This document shows positions 16,695 to 26,789 of a DNA stretch of 64,000 nt, in pieces (within the stretch, counting starts at the first letter, position 1; each line of letters starts with the position of its first letter). A program made the translations under genes and the position numbers. Origin of the DNA: Devosia sp. 2618 (GTDB taxonomy: Bacteria; Pseudomonadota; Alphaproteobacteria; Rhizobiales; Devosiaceae). A model generated the notes under the pieces. The model saw nothing but the letters and a program-made list of their open reading frames with translations. It made no database searches and had not been told where the DNA came from. Location of the stretch: positions 1,798,001-1,862,000 of the forward strand of contig NZ_JBEPOO010000001.1 of assembly GCF_040546815.1 (NCBI RefSeq). The letters run 5' to 3'.

Positions 16695-18611
16695 GTGATC
16701 CAAAAGAGAACACTCGCCAGTCTGGCTGTGCTCGCGGCGCTCGCATCGCCCGCAGTCGCCGCAGATTTCAAGCAAGCACCGATTCTAGACGAACTGGTCA
16801 GCAAGGGCACGCTGCCAGCAGTGGCCGACCGTCTGCCAGCCGAGCCGCTCACCATCACCCCATATGAGAATGTCGGACAGTATGGCGGCACATGGCGCTC
16901 CGGCCTGCTAAAGTCAGGCGATGCCGCCTATTTCATGCGCACGGTCGCCTATGATGGCCTGCTGCGCTGGAACCTGGCCTGGGACAGCGCCGTGCCGAAC
17001 GTGGCAAGCGAGGCTACCGCCAGCGACGACGGCAAGACCTTCACCTTCAAGCTTCGCAAGGGCATGAAATGGTCTGACGGCACTCCATTTACGGCGGCAG
17101 ACGTTGCGTGGGTGGTCAACGACATCATCTATGATCCCGGCTTTGTCGGCTCCAAGCCAGACACCATCTTTCCCCAGAGCAACCCTGCCAAGGCCGAGGT
17201 CATCGATGACCAGACCCTGACCATTGCCTTCGAGAAGCCTCAGGGCCTGTTCCTGCAACAACTGGCTGGCGTGGAAGGCAATTTCCTCGTCACTTACCCT
17301 CAAGCCTATTGCGGCCAGTATCATCCCGCGCACAACGCCAATATCGATGCCACGCTCACCGATCTGAAGATGGGTTCTTGGGGAGAGGCGATGCTGTCCA
17401 AGTGCGGCCAGATGTATGGCACTGAGCGTTGGGCCAATGCTGAAAAGCCGTCGATCCTGGCCTGGATTTTCGAGAAGGCCTATGTCGGCGGCCAGTCCGA
17501 AGTGACGATGATTCGCAACCCCTACTACTTCAAGGTCGATACCGAGGGTAACCAGCTCCCGTATATCGATCGGCTCTACATGTCGGTCAACGAAACGCCG
17601 GACGAGATCGTCCTCAAGGCCGTCGCCGGCAATATCGACCTGCAGAACCGTCACATCGCTTCGCTGTCGAACCGCGCCGTGTTTGCGGAAAACCGTGAAG
17701 GTGGCAAGTTCGAGCTCCTGCCAGCGCTTGAGACCATCAGCGCGTCCACCATGCTGTCGTTCAACACCACCAGCAGCAATCCAGACCTGCAGGCGGTATT
17801 CTCGAACAAGTCGTTCCGCCAGGCCTTGTCGTTAGGCATCGACCGCCAGCGCATCAATGATGTGGTGTTTTTTGGTCAGGCCCAACCGCACCAGATCGCG
17901 CCCCGCGAAGCCGATCCATTCTACGACGAAGTCATGGCGACCCAGTTCACCGACTTTGACGCGGACGCTGCAAACGCTCTGCTCGACGAAATCGGCCTGG
18001 ATAAACGCGACGGCAATGGCACACGTCTTCTGGCCGACGGCAGCCCGCTCACCTTCCAGGTCAATGTGGTGGATGGTGTTTATGCCGACTGGCTGGATAC
18101 CCTTGGCCTCGTCATTGAGGACTGGAAGGCAATCGGCGTCGACGCCCGCATGAATGTCATCGAGCGCACCCTGTTTGTCAGCCGCTGGGTTGCTTCCGAC
18201 TATGACGCGTTCGTCTGGAGCGGCGATGGCGGCATTGGCTCGCTGTTCCGTCCTGAGTTCTACGTGCCGGTTTCGACCCAGGCTTCTTCGTTTGGTATGC
18301 CCTATGCGCGCTACTTTGCTGATCCAAACAGCGAAGGCGCCATCGAGCCGCCAGCCGAGGTCAAGCAGCAGTTCGAACTCTATCGCGAATTACTCCAGAC
18401 CAGCGATGCGGACCGCCAGAAAGACCTTTACCGGCAGATCCTCGCGATCAACCGCGACATGTTCCCGGTTATCGGCGTGACGACCGCCCCTGACACGTAC
18501 TTCGTCAAGAAGACGAACTTCCACAACGTGCCAGCCAACATGCCCAACGCCTGGCCATACCCAACCCCGGGCCCGGCTGCTGTCGAACAATTCTACATCG
18601 ACGAGAACTAA
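16695..18611 (+). CDS. ABC importer substrate-binding protein, family 5 (large, oligosaccharide-like)
   Basis: 638 residues, about 100 longer than DppA, a size seen among family-5 proteins tied to plant oligosaccharides. Signal peptide about 1-22 (ending AVAA/D). The segment DGKTFTFKLRKGMKWSDGTP (about 114-133) is the family hallmark. A GTG start at 16695 is set by AGGAGGAGGG just upstream. It heads a plus operon with two permeases, a fused double ATPase, a DUF2264 protein and a dehydrogenase. The ligand is probably an uptake-size oligosaccharide (inference from neighbours). Confidence 0.9.
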   Translation: MIQKRTLASLAVLAALASPAVAADFKQAPILDELVSKGTLPAVADRLPAEPLTITPYENVGQYGGTWRSGLLKSGDAAYFMRTVAYDGLLRWNLAWDSAVPNVASEATASDDGKTFTFKLRKGMKWSDGTPFTAADVAWVVNDIIYDPGFVGSKPDTIFPQSNPAKAEVIDDQTLTIAFEKPQGLFLQQLAGVEGNFLVTYPQAYCGQYHPAHNANIDATLTDLKMGSWGEAMLSKCGQMYGTERWANAEKPSILAWIFEKAYVGGQSEVTMIRNPYYFKVDTEGNQLPYIDRLYMSVNETPDEIVLKAVAGNIDLQNRHIASLSNRAVFAENREGGKFELLPALETISASTMLSFNTTSSNPDLQAVFSNKSFRQALSLGIDRQRINDVVFFGQAQPHQIAPREADPFYDEVMATQFTDFDADAANALLDEIGLDKRDGNGTRLLADGSPLTFQVNVVDGVYADWLDTLGLVIEDWKAIGVDARMNVIERTLFVSRWVASDYDAFVWSGDGGIGSLFRPEFYVPVSTQASSFGMPYARYFADPNSEGAIEPPAEVKQQFELYRELLQTSDADRQKDLYRQILAINRDMFPVIGVTTAPDTYFVKKTNFHNVPANMPNAWPYPTPGPAAVEQFYIDEN

Positions 18612-18639
18612 AACTCCGCCAGCCGGAAGGACTTAACCG

Positions 18640-19617
18640 ATGCTCCGATTCATTCTGAGCCGCTTGTTGGGCATGATCCTCGTGCTCTTTGCGACCTCAA
18701 TTGTGCTCTTTGCCATCATCCAGCTTCCGGCTGGCGACTACCTCTCGACCATGCTTGCGGAGAACCAGGGTTCGGGCGGCAGCGCCGAGTTCGCCGACCG
18801 TCTCCGCGAGCTCTATCGGCTCGATCAGCCCTTCGTGAACCAATATGCGGGCTGGATCTGGGGCATTGTACACGGCGACTTTGGCTATAGCTTTGAGCTC
18901 AAGCGCCCGGTGTCTGAACTTATCGCCTCACGCCTTGGAAATTCGCTTCTGGTCGAGGGTCTGGCCGTCGTCCTGATGTGGGGCATCGCGGTGCCCATTG
19001 GGATCTACTCGGCTGTGCGCCTCTATTCGGTTGGCGACTATGCCTTCACGATCCTTGGCTTTCTCGGGCTGGCTATTCCCAACTTCCTGTTGGGCCTGCT
19101 GATCATGTATTTCACCTTCGTCACCACCGGCCATTTGCTCGGCGGCCTGTTCTCGGAAACCTATTCCGACGCGCCGTGGTCGCTGGCCAAGATCGCCGAT
19201 TTCCTGTCGCACGCCTGGGCGCCAATCTTCGTCATCGCGACCGGCGGCATGGCCTATCTGATCCGCGTTATGCGGGCCAATCTGATCGATGAACTTAAAA
19301 AACCCTATGTCGATTTCGCGCGCCTGCGCGGGCTTTCGGAATGGCGGCTGCTGCTCAAATATCCCGTTCGCATCGCTTTCAATCCGCTGATCTCGACCAT
19401 CGGCTATATCCTGCCGAGCCTCATATCGTCTTCGATCATTGTCTCGGTGGTGTTCAACCTGCCGACCTCGGGGCCGATGCTGCTACGCGCCCTGATGGCT
19501 CAGGACATGTATCTCGCCGGCGCCTTCGTGCTGCTGATGGCTGCTCTCACCATCGTCGGCACCTTCATTTCAGACATCATCCTTGCTGCGGCCGACCCCC
19601 GCATCCGGCTGGCTTGA
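18640..19617 (+). CDS. ABC importer permease, DppB/OppB type
   Basis: 325 residues with six predicted transmembrane helices and the coupling motif YVDFARLRGLSEWRLLLKY near 225-243. The N-terminal MLRFILSRLLGMILVLFAT is typical of OppB-like subunits. It begins 28 bases after the binding-protein stop, with a purine-rich GGAAGGA site upstream. Confidence 0.92.
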   Translation: MLRFILSRLLGMILVLFATSIVLFAIIQLPAGDYLSTMLAENQGSGGSAEFADRLRELYRLDQPFVNQYAGWIWGIVHGDFGYSFELKRPVSELIASRLGNSLLVEGLAVVLMWGIAVPIGIYSAVRLYSVGDYAFTILGFLGLAIPNFLLGLLIMYFTFVTTGHLLGGLFSETYSDAPWSLAKIADFLSHAWAPIFVIATGGMAYLIRVMRANLIDELKKPYVDFARLRGLSEWRLLLKYPVRIAFNPLISTIGYILPSLISSSIIVSVVFNLPTSGPMLLRALMAQDMYLAGAFVLLMAALTIVGTFISDIILAAADPRIRLA

Positions 19618-19629
19618 GCGGAGTCCAAC

Positions 19630-20784
19630 ATGCAAAACCCCTCACTTGGCGCACAAGCCGTGGGCACCACCGCCCCCATTGATGACGTGCAAACGCGTAG
19701 CGATGGCCCATGGGTTCTGATGTGGCGGCGCTTCCGCAGAAACCGCCTCGCCGTTCTCGGCGGAGCGATTGTAATCCTGCTCTATCTGATCTCGATATTT
19801 GCCGAGTTTGTAGCGCCCTATAGCGATGCACAGCTCTTCCGGAACTATGGGTTCGCACCACCACAGGCCCTGTCGCTGACCTGGGTCAATGACGCCGGCG
19901 ATCGGCAATGGGGGCTGCATGTCCGCAAATATGAGTCCGAACTGAACCTCGACACCATGAGCCGCAGCTTTGTGGCTGGGACCGACGACGCATCCATTGT
20001 GCCGGTCACCCTGTTCGTTGAATCAGATCCTTACATGCTGGCTGGCCTGATCCCGATGCGGCACCATCTGATTGGGCCCGTCGATCGGGCAGAGCCGATG
20101 TTCCTGATCGGCTCCGATCGTCTGGGACGAGACGTGCTCTCGCGCCTGATCTATGGAACCCGCATTTCGCTAAGCATTGGCCTGATCGGCGTCGGCATCA
20201 GCCTCTTTCTCGGCATCCTGCTGGGTGGCCTATCGGGCTATCTGGGGGGCTGGTGGGACGTTGCCATCCAGCGCAGCATCGAGTTCATCCGCGCTATCCC
20301 GACCATTCCACTTTTCCTCGGACTGGCAGCGGCGGTTCCACCGACTTGGTCACCCCTGCTCGTTTACTTCATCCTGACACTGATCCTTGCCATCGTGGGG
20401 TGGACCGAACTGGCGCGTGTAGTGCGTGGCCGCTTCATGGCGATGCGTTCGGAAGATTTTGTACTCTCTGCACGATTGGATGGCGGCAGCGACGTCGGGA
20501 TCATCCTGCGCCACATGGCACCGTCCTTTGCCAGCCACATCATCGCCGCCGCCACCCTCGCGGTCCCCGGCATGATCCTTGCAGAAACTGCGCTGAGCTT
20601 TCTGGGTCTTGGGCTGCGTCCACCCTTCGTGTCCTGGGGCGTGCTGATGCAGGAAGCCCAAAATATTCGCTCGATCGCCACCGCGCCTTGGCTATTTGCC
20701 TCTGGCGTCGTGACCGTGATCGCCATTCTCGCAATGAACTTTCTAGGGGACGGGCTCCGCGATGCTGCAGATCCATACAAATAA
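19630..20784 (+). CDS. ABC importer permease, DppC/OppC type
   Basis: 384 residues, longer than usual because of an insert of about 90 residues between the first helix and the DRLGRDVLSRLIYG motif (about 160-173); this insert should face the periplasm. The coupling motif (FVLSARLDGGSDVGIILRH) is near 278-296. Its last 23 bases overlap the start of the ATPase gene. Confidence 0.91.
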   Translation: MQNPSLGAQAVGTTAPIDDVQTRSDGPWVLMWRRFRRNRLAVLGGAIVILLYLISIFAEFVAPYSDAQLFRNYGFAPPQALSLTWVNDAGDRQWGLHVRKYESELNLDTMSRSFVAGTDDASIVPVTLFVESDPYMLAGLIPMRHHLIGPVDRAEPMFLIGSDRLGRDVLSRLIYGTRISLSIGLIGVGISLFLGILLGGLSGYLGGWWDVAIQRSIEFIRAIPTIPLFLGLAAAVPPTWSPLLVYFILTLILAIVGWTELARVVRGRFMAMRSEDFVLSARLDGGSDVGIILRHMAPSFASHIIAAATLAVPGMILAETALSFLGLGLRPPFVSWGVLMQEAQNIRSIATAPWLFASGVVTVIAILAMNFLGDGLRDAADPYK

Positions 20785-22843
20785 AGCCGCGCTTGCCGAG
20801 AGCCTCGCGCTCGAGGTCAGCAATCTGCAACTCTCGTTCGACACCGACCGCGGTACCGTGCAGGCGCTGCATGATATGTCCCTGCGTGTATCGCGCGGAA
20901 CAACGCATTGCGTGGTGGGTGAAAGTGGCAGCGGAAAGTCGATCATGGCGCGAGCACTGCTCGGCCTGTTGCCCAGCGCCGCGCATCTGAGCGGCTCTAT
21001 CCTCTACCATGGCACCAACGGCGCAGTGCCCCAGCAGCTTGTTGGCCTCGATCAATCCAGCAAGACGTTCCGTCGCCTGCGTGGCGCGGAAATCTCGATG
21101 ATCTTTCAGGAACCGATGGCGGCGTTCAGCCCGGTTCACTCGATTGGCGACCACTTGGTCGAAATGATCCGCAATACCAAGGCATGTTCCCGCAAGGAGG
21201 CTGAAGAGCGCGCGATTGCCGGTCTGGATGAGGTCGGCATCCCTAACCCTTCGCGACGGATGAAGAGCTACCCGTTCGAACTGTCCGGTGGCCAGTTGCA
21301 GCGCGCCATGATTGCGGTCGCCCTTGCCAGCGAACCAAGCCTGCTGGTTGCCGACGAACCGACCACCGCGCTCGATGTGACCATGCAGGCCCAGGTCCTC
21401 GACCTGCTGTCCAAGCTGCGCGAAGAACGCGACATGGCGCTGGTTTTTGTCACCCATGATCTCGGCGTCGTCGCCCAGATCGCTGACGAAGTCACGGTAG
21501 TCTATGCCGGCGAGACCGTTGAGAGCGGATCGGTCGAGGAAATCTTCGCTGCGCCGCAGCACCCCTATACCCAGGGCTTGCTCAAGGCCATTCCGAGCCT
21601 GCACCCGCCAGCAGGCCGGCGCCATCTGCCCTCGGTGCCAGGCGTCGTTCCAGCTGCTGATCGCCGGCCGGCCGGCTGTGCGCTACATCCCCGCTGTCCC
21701 ATTGCCACACCGGGACTGTGCGACCGCATCCCGCCACAACTAGAACCAAGCCAAAAAGGCAAAGGCATGGTGCGGTGCCACAATGCCGGGCAACTCGCAT
21801 TTGATGACGAACCGGCATTAGAGCTGCAACGCGAAGCCATCGCACCGGGCGCAGCTCTTCTGGAGCTGCGTGATCTCTCAAAGACCTATCATGTCCGCTC
21901 TGGCCGTTTCGGCAGCGCGCCAATCCCGCTGAAAGCACTTGATGGTGTCAGCCTGACGGTGCGGCGTGGCGAAACCTACGGCATCGTTGGCGAAAGCGGT
22001 TGTGGAAAGTCGACTCTGGCCCGCGCCGTCCTGGGTATAGCTGCCCCGAGTGCCGGCCAAATCGCCTTTGATGGTGCCAATGCCACGCCATGGAAGAAGG
22101 ATCGCAATGCCAATCGCGCCTTCTGGACCCGCGTGCGCTTTATTTTCCAGGATCCCTTTGGCGCACTTAACCCACGCTTTTCGGTGTTCCGCATTCTAGC
22201 CGATCCCTTGATCCAGTCCGGTTTGCGCGACCAGGGCGAGATCCGCGATCGCGTCAACGCCGCCCTGTGTGGTGTGGGGCTGTCTCCATCGGCGGGCGAG
22301 CGCTATCCGCATGCCTTCTCGGGTGGTCAGCGCCAGCGCATCGTCATCGCCCGGGCGATGATCCTCAACCCGGAGCTGGTGGTTGCCGACGAAGCCGTGT
22401 CCGCCCTCGACGTGTCGGTGCGGGCGCAGGTGCTAAATCTGCTGTCAGACCTCAAATCGGAGCGACAGCTTACCATGTTGTTCATCAGCCATGACTTGAG
22501 TGTTATCCGCCATGTCTCGGACCGCGTTGGCGTTATGTATCTCGGGCGTCTCGTCGAAGAGGCACCCGCTGCCGAGCTCTACGTTAGGCCGCTGCATCCC
22601 TATACCGAGACGCTGCTTTCCGCCGTGCCGCAGGCGGACCCCACACGAGGTCGTTCCAAAGGCACACCGCTGGCACGAGGCGAAGTGCCGGACGCCATGA
22701 ATGCGCCTTCGGGATGCCACTTCCACCCCCGCTGCCCATACGCCACCGCACTCTGCTCCAGCAAGACGCCAGCATTGACCCAGGTCGGTGATCGCCGCGT
22801 TGCCTGCCACTACGCAGACACACTATCGCTCCAGGGAGCATAA
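20762..22843 (+). CDS. Fused double ATPase of an oligopeptide/oligosaccharide ABC importer (OppD-OppF type)
   Basis: 693 residues with two complete nucleotide-binding domains. Walker A motifs are GESGSGKS (about 53-60) and GESGCGKST (about 411-419). Both halves have their own signature (LSGGQLQRAM; FSGGQRQRIV), a Walker B and an oligopeptide-ATPase C-terminal segment with CxxHPRCP-like cysteines. This replaces separate OppD and OppF. The gene overlaps the permease by 23 bases. Confidence 0.93.
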   Translation: MLQIHTNKAALAESLALEVSNLQLSFDTDRGTVQALHDMSLRVSRGTTHCVVGESGSGKSIMARALLGLLPSAAHLSGSILYHGTNGAVPQQLVGLDQSSKTFRRLRGAEISMIFQEPMAAFSPVHSIGDHLVEMIRNTKACSRKEAEERAIAGLDEVGIPNPSRRMKSYPFELSGGQLQRAMIAVALASEPSLLVADEPTTALDVTMQAQVLDLLSKLREERDMALVFVTHDLGVVAQIADEVTVVYAGETVESGSVEEIFAAPQHPYTQGLLKAIPSLHPPAGRRHLPSVPGVVPAADRRPAGCALHPRCPIATPGLCDRIPPQLEPSQKGKGMVRCHNAGQLAFDDEPALELQREAIAPGAALLELRDLSKTYHVRSGRFGSAPIPLKALDGVSLTVRRGETYGIVGESGCGKSTLARAVLGIAAPSAGQIAFDGANATPWKKDRNANRAFWTRVRFIFQDPFGALNPRFSVFRILADPLIQSGLRDQGEIRDRVNAALCGVGLSPSAGERYPHAFSGGQRQRIVIARAMILNPELVVADEAVSALDVSVRAQVLNLLSDLKSERQLTMLFISHDLSVIRHVSDRVGVMYLGRLVEEAPAAELYVRPLHPYTETLLSAVPQADPTRGRSKGTPLARGEVPDAMNAPSGCHFHPRCPYATALCSSKTPALTQVGDRRVACHYADTLSLQGA

Positions 22844-22846
22844 GCC

Positions 22847-24649
22847 GTGATTTTGGATTCATTCGCACAAAACCCATTGCGCACACGGGAAGACGCAGCC
22901 CGCTTGCTCGGCGATCTGGTGCGTCCGCTTGAGGCCTATGTCAGTCCCGGCGGCGCCCGCGTCAAACTCGGTGGCCATGGCGTGCTCTACAAGACGTCGG
23001 GCGCCGAACTCGAAGGCTTTTCCCGTCGCCTCTGGGGCCTAGTTCCTTTGGCGGAAGGTGGCGCAGCAGTCGACTGGAGTCGGATCAATGCCGGGCTGGC
23101 TGCCGGCACCGATCCAAATAACCCGGAATACTGGGGCGGCAATTTCGACAACAACGACCAGCGCTTCGTCGAAATGGCGGCGATTGCCTATGGACTGATC
23201 GCCAACCCATCTGGTTTTGCAGCCTTGCAGCCTGAGGCTAAGGAGCGCCTGCTCACCTGGCTTTCCAACATCAATGAACGCGCCATTCCGCCAAATAACT
23301 GGCACTTCTTTCGGCTGATCGTGAACAGGGCGTCGGAGGTTCATGGCCGAACGCCAAGCGCCTCCGCTGACACGGATTCGTTGGCGGCCATCGAGAGCTT
23401 CTGGCGCGGCGATGGTTGGTATTCGGACGGCAACCGTCCGCAGCTCGACTACTACGTGTCGTTCGCCCTGCACTACTATGGCCTGTTGCTATCCGCCCAC
23501 CCGACACCCACGACTGCACCAATGCTGGACACCTGGCGCGAACGTGCCCGCGAATTTGCAGCCGATTTCGAACTCTGGTTCGCCCGCGATGGCGGAGCGA
23601 TCCCATTTGGGCGGTCAATGAACTATCGCTTTGCCCAAGGCGCATTCTGGGGCGCGCTGGCCTATGCCGGAGTGGAGGCCCTGCCTTGGGGCCGGATCAA
23701 GAACCTGTGGTTGTCCCATCTGCGCTGGTGGCAGAACCGCCCGATCTTTGATCGCGATGGCGTTCTGTCCGTCGGCTACGGCTATCCAAACCTGATCATG
23801 GCCGAGAGCTACAATTCTGCAGCATCGCCCTATTGGGCGACTAAGGTCTTCCTGCCATTGGCACTGCCCGACGATCACCCATTCTGGCAGGCCGAGGAAA
23901 TAGAAGCAGATGCTGGCACGACCCATCGCGTGCAAAAGCACCCCATGATGATCGTTACGCGCGACGATAGCCACGCCTGGGCGCTTTCCAGCGGTCAGAC
24001 CAATATCGGCTTTCCCAAATGCATCGAAAAATACGCCAAGTTCGCCTATTCCTCGGCTTTCGGCTTCTCTGTAGAGAACACGGAAGTGTTGGAACAGGCA
24101 TCCGTCGATTCCATGCTGGCGCTGTCCGATGACGGCCAGCACTTCCGCGTCCGCGAGCGGGTTACCGCGCAACAGACCTTCGATGACGGCCTGCTCTGCC
24201 AGTGGGAGCCCTTTGATGACGTGCGCATCACCACGTGGCTTGCTCCCCTCGGACGCTGGCATCTGAGAGCACACCGGATTGAAACCGGTCGCAAGCTGAT
24301 GACCCGTGAGGGCGGCTTTGCCGTCGCCATATCGGACGAACTGGGCGGCAACTCAATTATGCCGCAGCTTGGCCAGAACTGTATCGAAACCGACGACGGT
24401 CTTAGCAGCGTCGAAGATCCTACAGGACTGCGGCAGCAGCAGATTTTTTACGCCCTGCCCAACACCAACCTGATTCACCGTCGCGGGGCCGTGCCGCAAT
24501 TGCTGGGCACTATCGAACCCGGCAACGTCGACTACTTCACACTCGTCTTCGCCGCGAAAGGCGCCGATGCGCGGGAACGACTGGCAGAACGACCTGACCT
24601 TGATGCCGCCCTTGCACGAGCGCGGGAGGCATTAGACCATGCACTCTGA
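22847..24649 (+). CDS. DUF2264 family protein, likely carbohydrate-active
   Basis: 600 residues, full length for DUF2264 (PF10022). No signal peptide, so probably cytoplasmic and acting on imported material. An alpha-helical N-terminal half rich in Trp and Tyr (AIPPNNWHFFRLIVN, DGWYSDGNRPQLDYYVSFAL) resembles an (alpha/alpha)6 toroid; the C-terminal half looks beta-rich, as in polysaccharide lyases and unsaturated glucuronyl hydrolases. I recall DUF2264 relatives being linked to glycoside hydrolase activity on uronic acids, without certainty. GTG start, AGGGAG upstream. Co-translated with the importer and a dehydrogenase. Confidence 0.82.
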   Translation: MILDSFAQNPLRTREDAARLLGDLVRPLEAYVSPGGARVKLGGHGVLYKTSGAELEGFSRRLWGLVPLAEGGAAVDWSRINAGLAAGTDPNNPEYWGGNFDNNDQRFVEMAAIAYGLIANPSGFAALQPEAKERLLTWLSNINERAIPPNNWHFFRLIVNRASEVHGRTPSASADTDSLAAIESFWRGDGWYSDGNRPQLDYYVSFALHYYGLLLSAHPTPTTAPMLDTWRERAREFAADFELWFARDGGAIPFGRSMNYRFAQGAFWGALAYAGVEALPWGRIKNLWLSHLRWWQNRPIFDRDGVLSVGYGYPNLIMAESYNSAASPYWATKVFLPLALPDDHPFWQAEEIEADAGTTHRVQKHPMMIVTRDDSHAWALSSGQTNIGFPKCIEKYAKFAYSSAFGFSVENTEVLEQASVDSMLALSDDGQHFRVRERVTAQQTFDDGLLCQWEPFDDVRITTWLAPLGRWHLRAHRIETGRKLMTREGGFAVAISDELGGNSIMPQLGQNCIETDDGLSSVEDPTGLRQQQIFYALPNTNLIHRRGAVPQLLGTIEPGNVDYFTLVFAAKGADARERLAERPDLDAALARAREALDHAL

Positions 24650-25670
24650 CACAAACCTGCCCGTAGCCCTGATGGCTTTTGACGACACTTATCGCCGGCA
24701 GGTATTCGGGTCCGCAGAAGAGGCCGCGCTGGGCGAGTTGGTTTTGGCCCGGCCCATCGACCTGTCTCGTCCCGATTTTCTGGGAGAACTCAATGCAATG
24801 GGCATCTCCCCGTCCGACGTGCGGGTGCTTATCACCGGCTGGCCGACGCCCAAGATACTTGGCACCACTCTGGCAGCCCTGCCCAATCTTGGCCTGATCG
24901 CGCATTCCGGCGGCACCGTAAAGTCGCTGTTACCGGATGGAGGTCTCAGCGACACCATCGCAGTCAGCAGTTGCACTAGCCAAAACGCCATACCCGTCGC
25001 CGAGTTCACGCTCGCCACCATCCTGCTGTCGAACAAACGCATTCTGGATCTTGCCCGCACCTATTCCGAGCTGAAAGAGGGGCGCGACGCGGTGCTGGGG
25101 CGCTATTGCGAACTTGGAAACTATCGTCGTGTTGTCGGCCTGGTTGGCGCATCGACAATCGGCCGGCTGGTCGCCAAACTTCTTCAGCCATTCGATCTGA
25201 CCGTGCTTATTGCCGATCCCTACCTTAGCGCCGAAGAGGCCGCTGAAATGGGCGTCGAGAAGGTGTCTCTTGACGCGCTGTTCGAGCGTTCAGATTGCAT
25301 TTCGCTGCATGCGCCACTCCTGCCGGAAACCCATAATTTGGTCGATGCCAAACGCATAAATTCCATGAAACCAGGCGCAACGCTGATCAACACCGCCCGT
25401 GGGGCATTGGTCGATCAGGCTGCTTTGATTGACGCTCTGCAGCGCGATCACATCCAGGCCGTCGTCGACACGACGTGGCCTGAGGTGCCGGATGGGGACA
25501 GTCCATTATGGTCCCTTCCCAACCTGCTGCTAACGCCGCACATTGCCGGATCGGGTTCCACGGAGTTGCACCGCCATGGCAATGGTGTCATTTCGGCCAT
25601 TCGGGCTTTTCTGCAGGGTGAAGCCGTGCCCGGCCGGGTCGAACTTCGCCAGCTTGACCGTATCGCCTGA
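24639..25670 (+). CDS. D-isomer-specific 2-hydroxyacid dehydrogenase family protein
   Basis: 343 residues. NAD-binding motif GLVGASTIGR is near 166-175. The substrate Arg is in NTARGALVD (near 251) and the catalytic His in LLTPHIAGS (near 305), so the active site looks intact. Overlaps the DUF2264 gene by 11 bases. The ATG at 24639 is the only start that keeps the N-terminal domain. Probable role is oxidation or reduction of a sugar acid or keto acid released from the imported compound. Confidence 0.86.
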   Translation: MHSDTNLPVALMAFDDTYRRQVFGSAEEAALGELVLARPIDLSRPDFLGELNAMGISPSDVRVLITGWPTPKILGTTLAALPNLGLIAHSGGTVKSLLPDGGLSDTIAVSSCTSQNAIPVAEFTLATILLSNKRILDLARTYSELKEGRDAVLGRYCELGNYRRVVGLVGASTIGRLVAKLLQPFDLTVLIADPYLSAEEAAEMGVEKVSLDALFERSDCISLHAPLLPETHNLVDAKRINSMKPGATLINTARGALVDQAALIDALQRDHIQAVVDTTWPEVPDGDSPLWSLPNLLLTPHIAGSGSTELHRHGNGVISAIRAFLQGEAVPGRVELRQLDRIA

Positions 25671-25691
25671 GCATTCGATTTGAGGGACGCA

Positions 25692-26789
25692 ATGATAAAC
25701 GATGACCACGCCGTCTCAGACAGTGCGCTTGCCGACGACGCAGCTGAAGCGCCGAAATTGAACCAGATCGATATTGCGCGCCGCGCAGGCGTCTCCGTGT
25801 CCACCGTGTCGCGCGTTTTGTCATCGGCACCGGGGGTCGGCGCATCAACCCGTTCGCATGTGCTGAGCGTGGCGCAAGCGGCAGGCTACGTCGCTGACAA
25901 GCGTGCACCGCGCGCCGGCGAAGCCAGAGGACCGGTGCTGGTCTTCTGCCCCGGTCATTATCTGTCCGGCGTCTCCAGCTACTACTATCTCGGTTTTCTG
26001 CAGGGCATTCGCGCCGAGCTCGACGCTGTCGGCCAGGCAATCGAACTGTGCTGCATACCCGAAGACAACAGTGAAGCCCGCGACCGGATTGTCGACCAGG
26101 TGCTCGAAGAAAACCCAGAGTCCGGCTGTATCCTGCTTGGCGAACCTGCAACGCTCCTCTTGGAGCGATTGACCAAAGTCGGCCGCGCCTGCGTGCTACT
26201 GAACGTGCAAGGCGGCCCCGATGCCGGCGCTGACCGCTTCGTACCGGACAATCTGGCGGGTGGCCGCGCGGCAGCAGATTGCCTTTACGAACACGGCCAT
26301 CGCACGTTTTGCTACTTCTCCTTCCCAACCAAATCCCGCACGCTTTGGGCCCGGCGAAGCGGTTTTCTGGAACGTCTTGCAGAGCTTGGCGTGCCTGAAG
26401 GTGACTGCGAGATCATCGAACTCGGAGCAAACGACCCGATGGTTGCCGAGACCCAGCTGCGCGCCTTCGTCGCCAAGCATCCTCGCCTACCCACCGGGCT
26501 GTTCTGCCTCAATGACCTTATCGCGCTCGGCGTCTATTCGGCGCTGATCGAGGCCGGCGTCCGAGTGCCGCGTGACGTCTCGATCATCGGCTTTGACGAC
26601 TTTCCGCACGCCTCCATCATCGGGCCAGGCCTGACAACCCTGCACGTTCCCTGCGACGAGATGGGTCGCGCTGCAGCACGTCAGATCATTGACCGCATGG
26701 AAAATGCCGAGCTGCATGAAAAGACAGTGATCTTCCGCCCACGTCTGATCCTTCGTGGTTCCGTCGCAACTCCGAGCCCGCGCGCATGA
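25692..26789 (+). CDS. LacI-family transcriptional regulator
   Basis: 365 residues. The helix-turn-helix is near 22-45 (QIDIARRAGVSVSTVSRVL), later than usual because of about 20 extra acidic N-terminal residues. A periplasmic-binding-protein-like sensor domain fills the rest. The ATG at 25692 follows GAGGGA; an upstream TTG at 25680 lacks a site. Encoded inside the operon it probably controls, so autoregulated; the inverted repeat at 16615-16665 is a candidate operator. Confidence 0.9.
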   Translation: MINDDHAVSDSALADDAAEAPKLNQIDIARRAGVSVSTVSRVLSSAPGVGASTRSHVLSVAQAAGYVADKRAPRAGEARGPVLVFCPGHYLSGVSSYYYLGFLQGIRAELDAVGQAIELCCIPEDNSEARDRIVDQVLEENPESGCILLGEPATLLLERLTKVGRACVLLNVQGGPDAGADRFVPDNLAGGRAAADCLYEHGHRTFCYFSFPTKSRTLWARRSGFLERLAELGVPEGDCEIIELGANDPMVAETQLRAFVAKHPRLPTGLFCLNDLIALGVYSALIEAGVRVPRDVSIIGFDDFPHASIIGPGLTTLHVPCDEMGRAAARQIIDRMENAELHEKTVIFRPRLILRGSVATPSPRA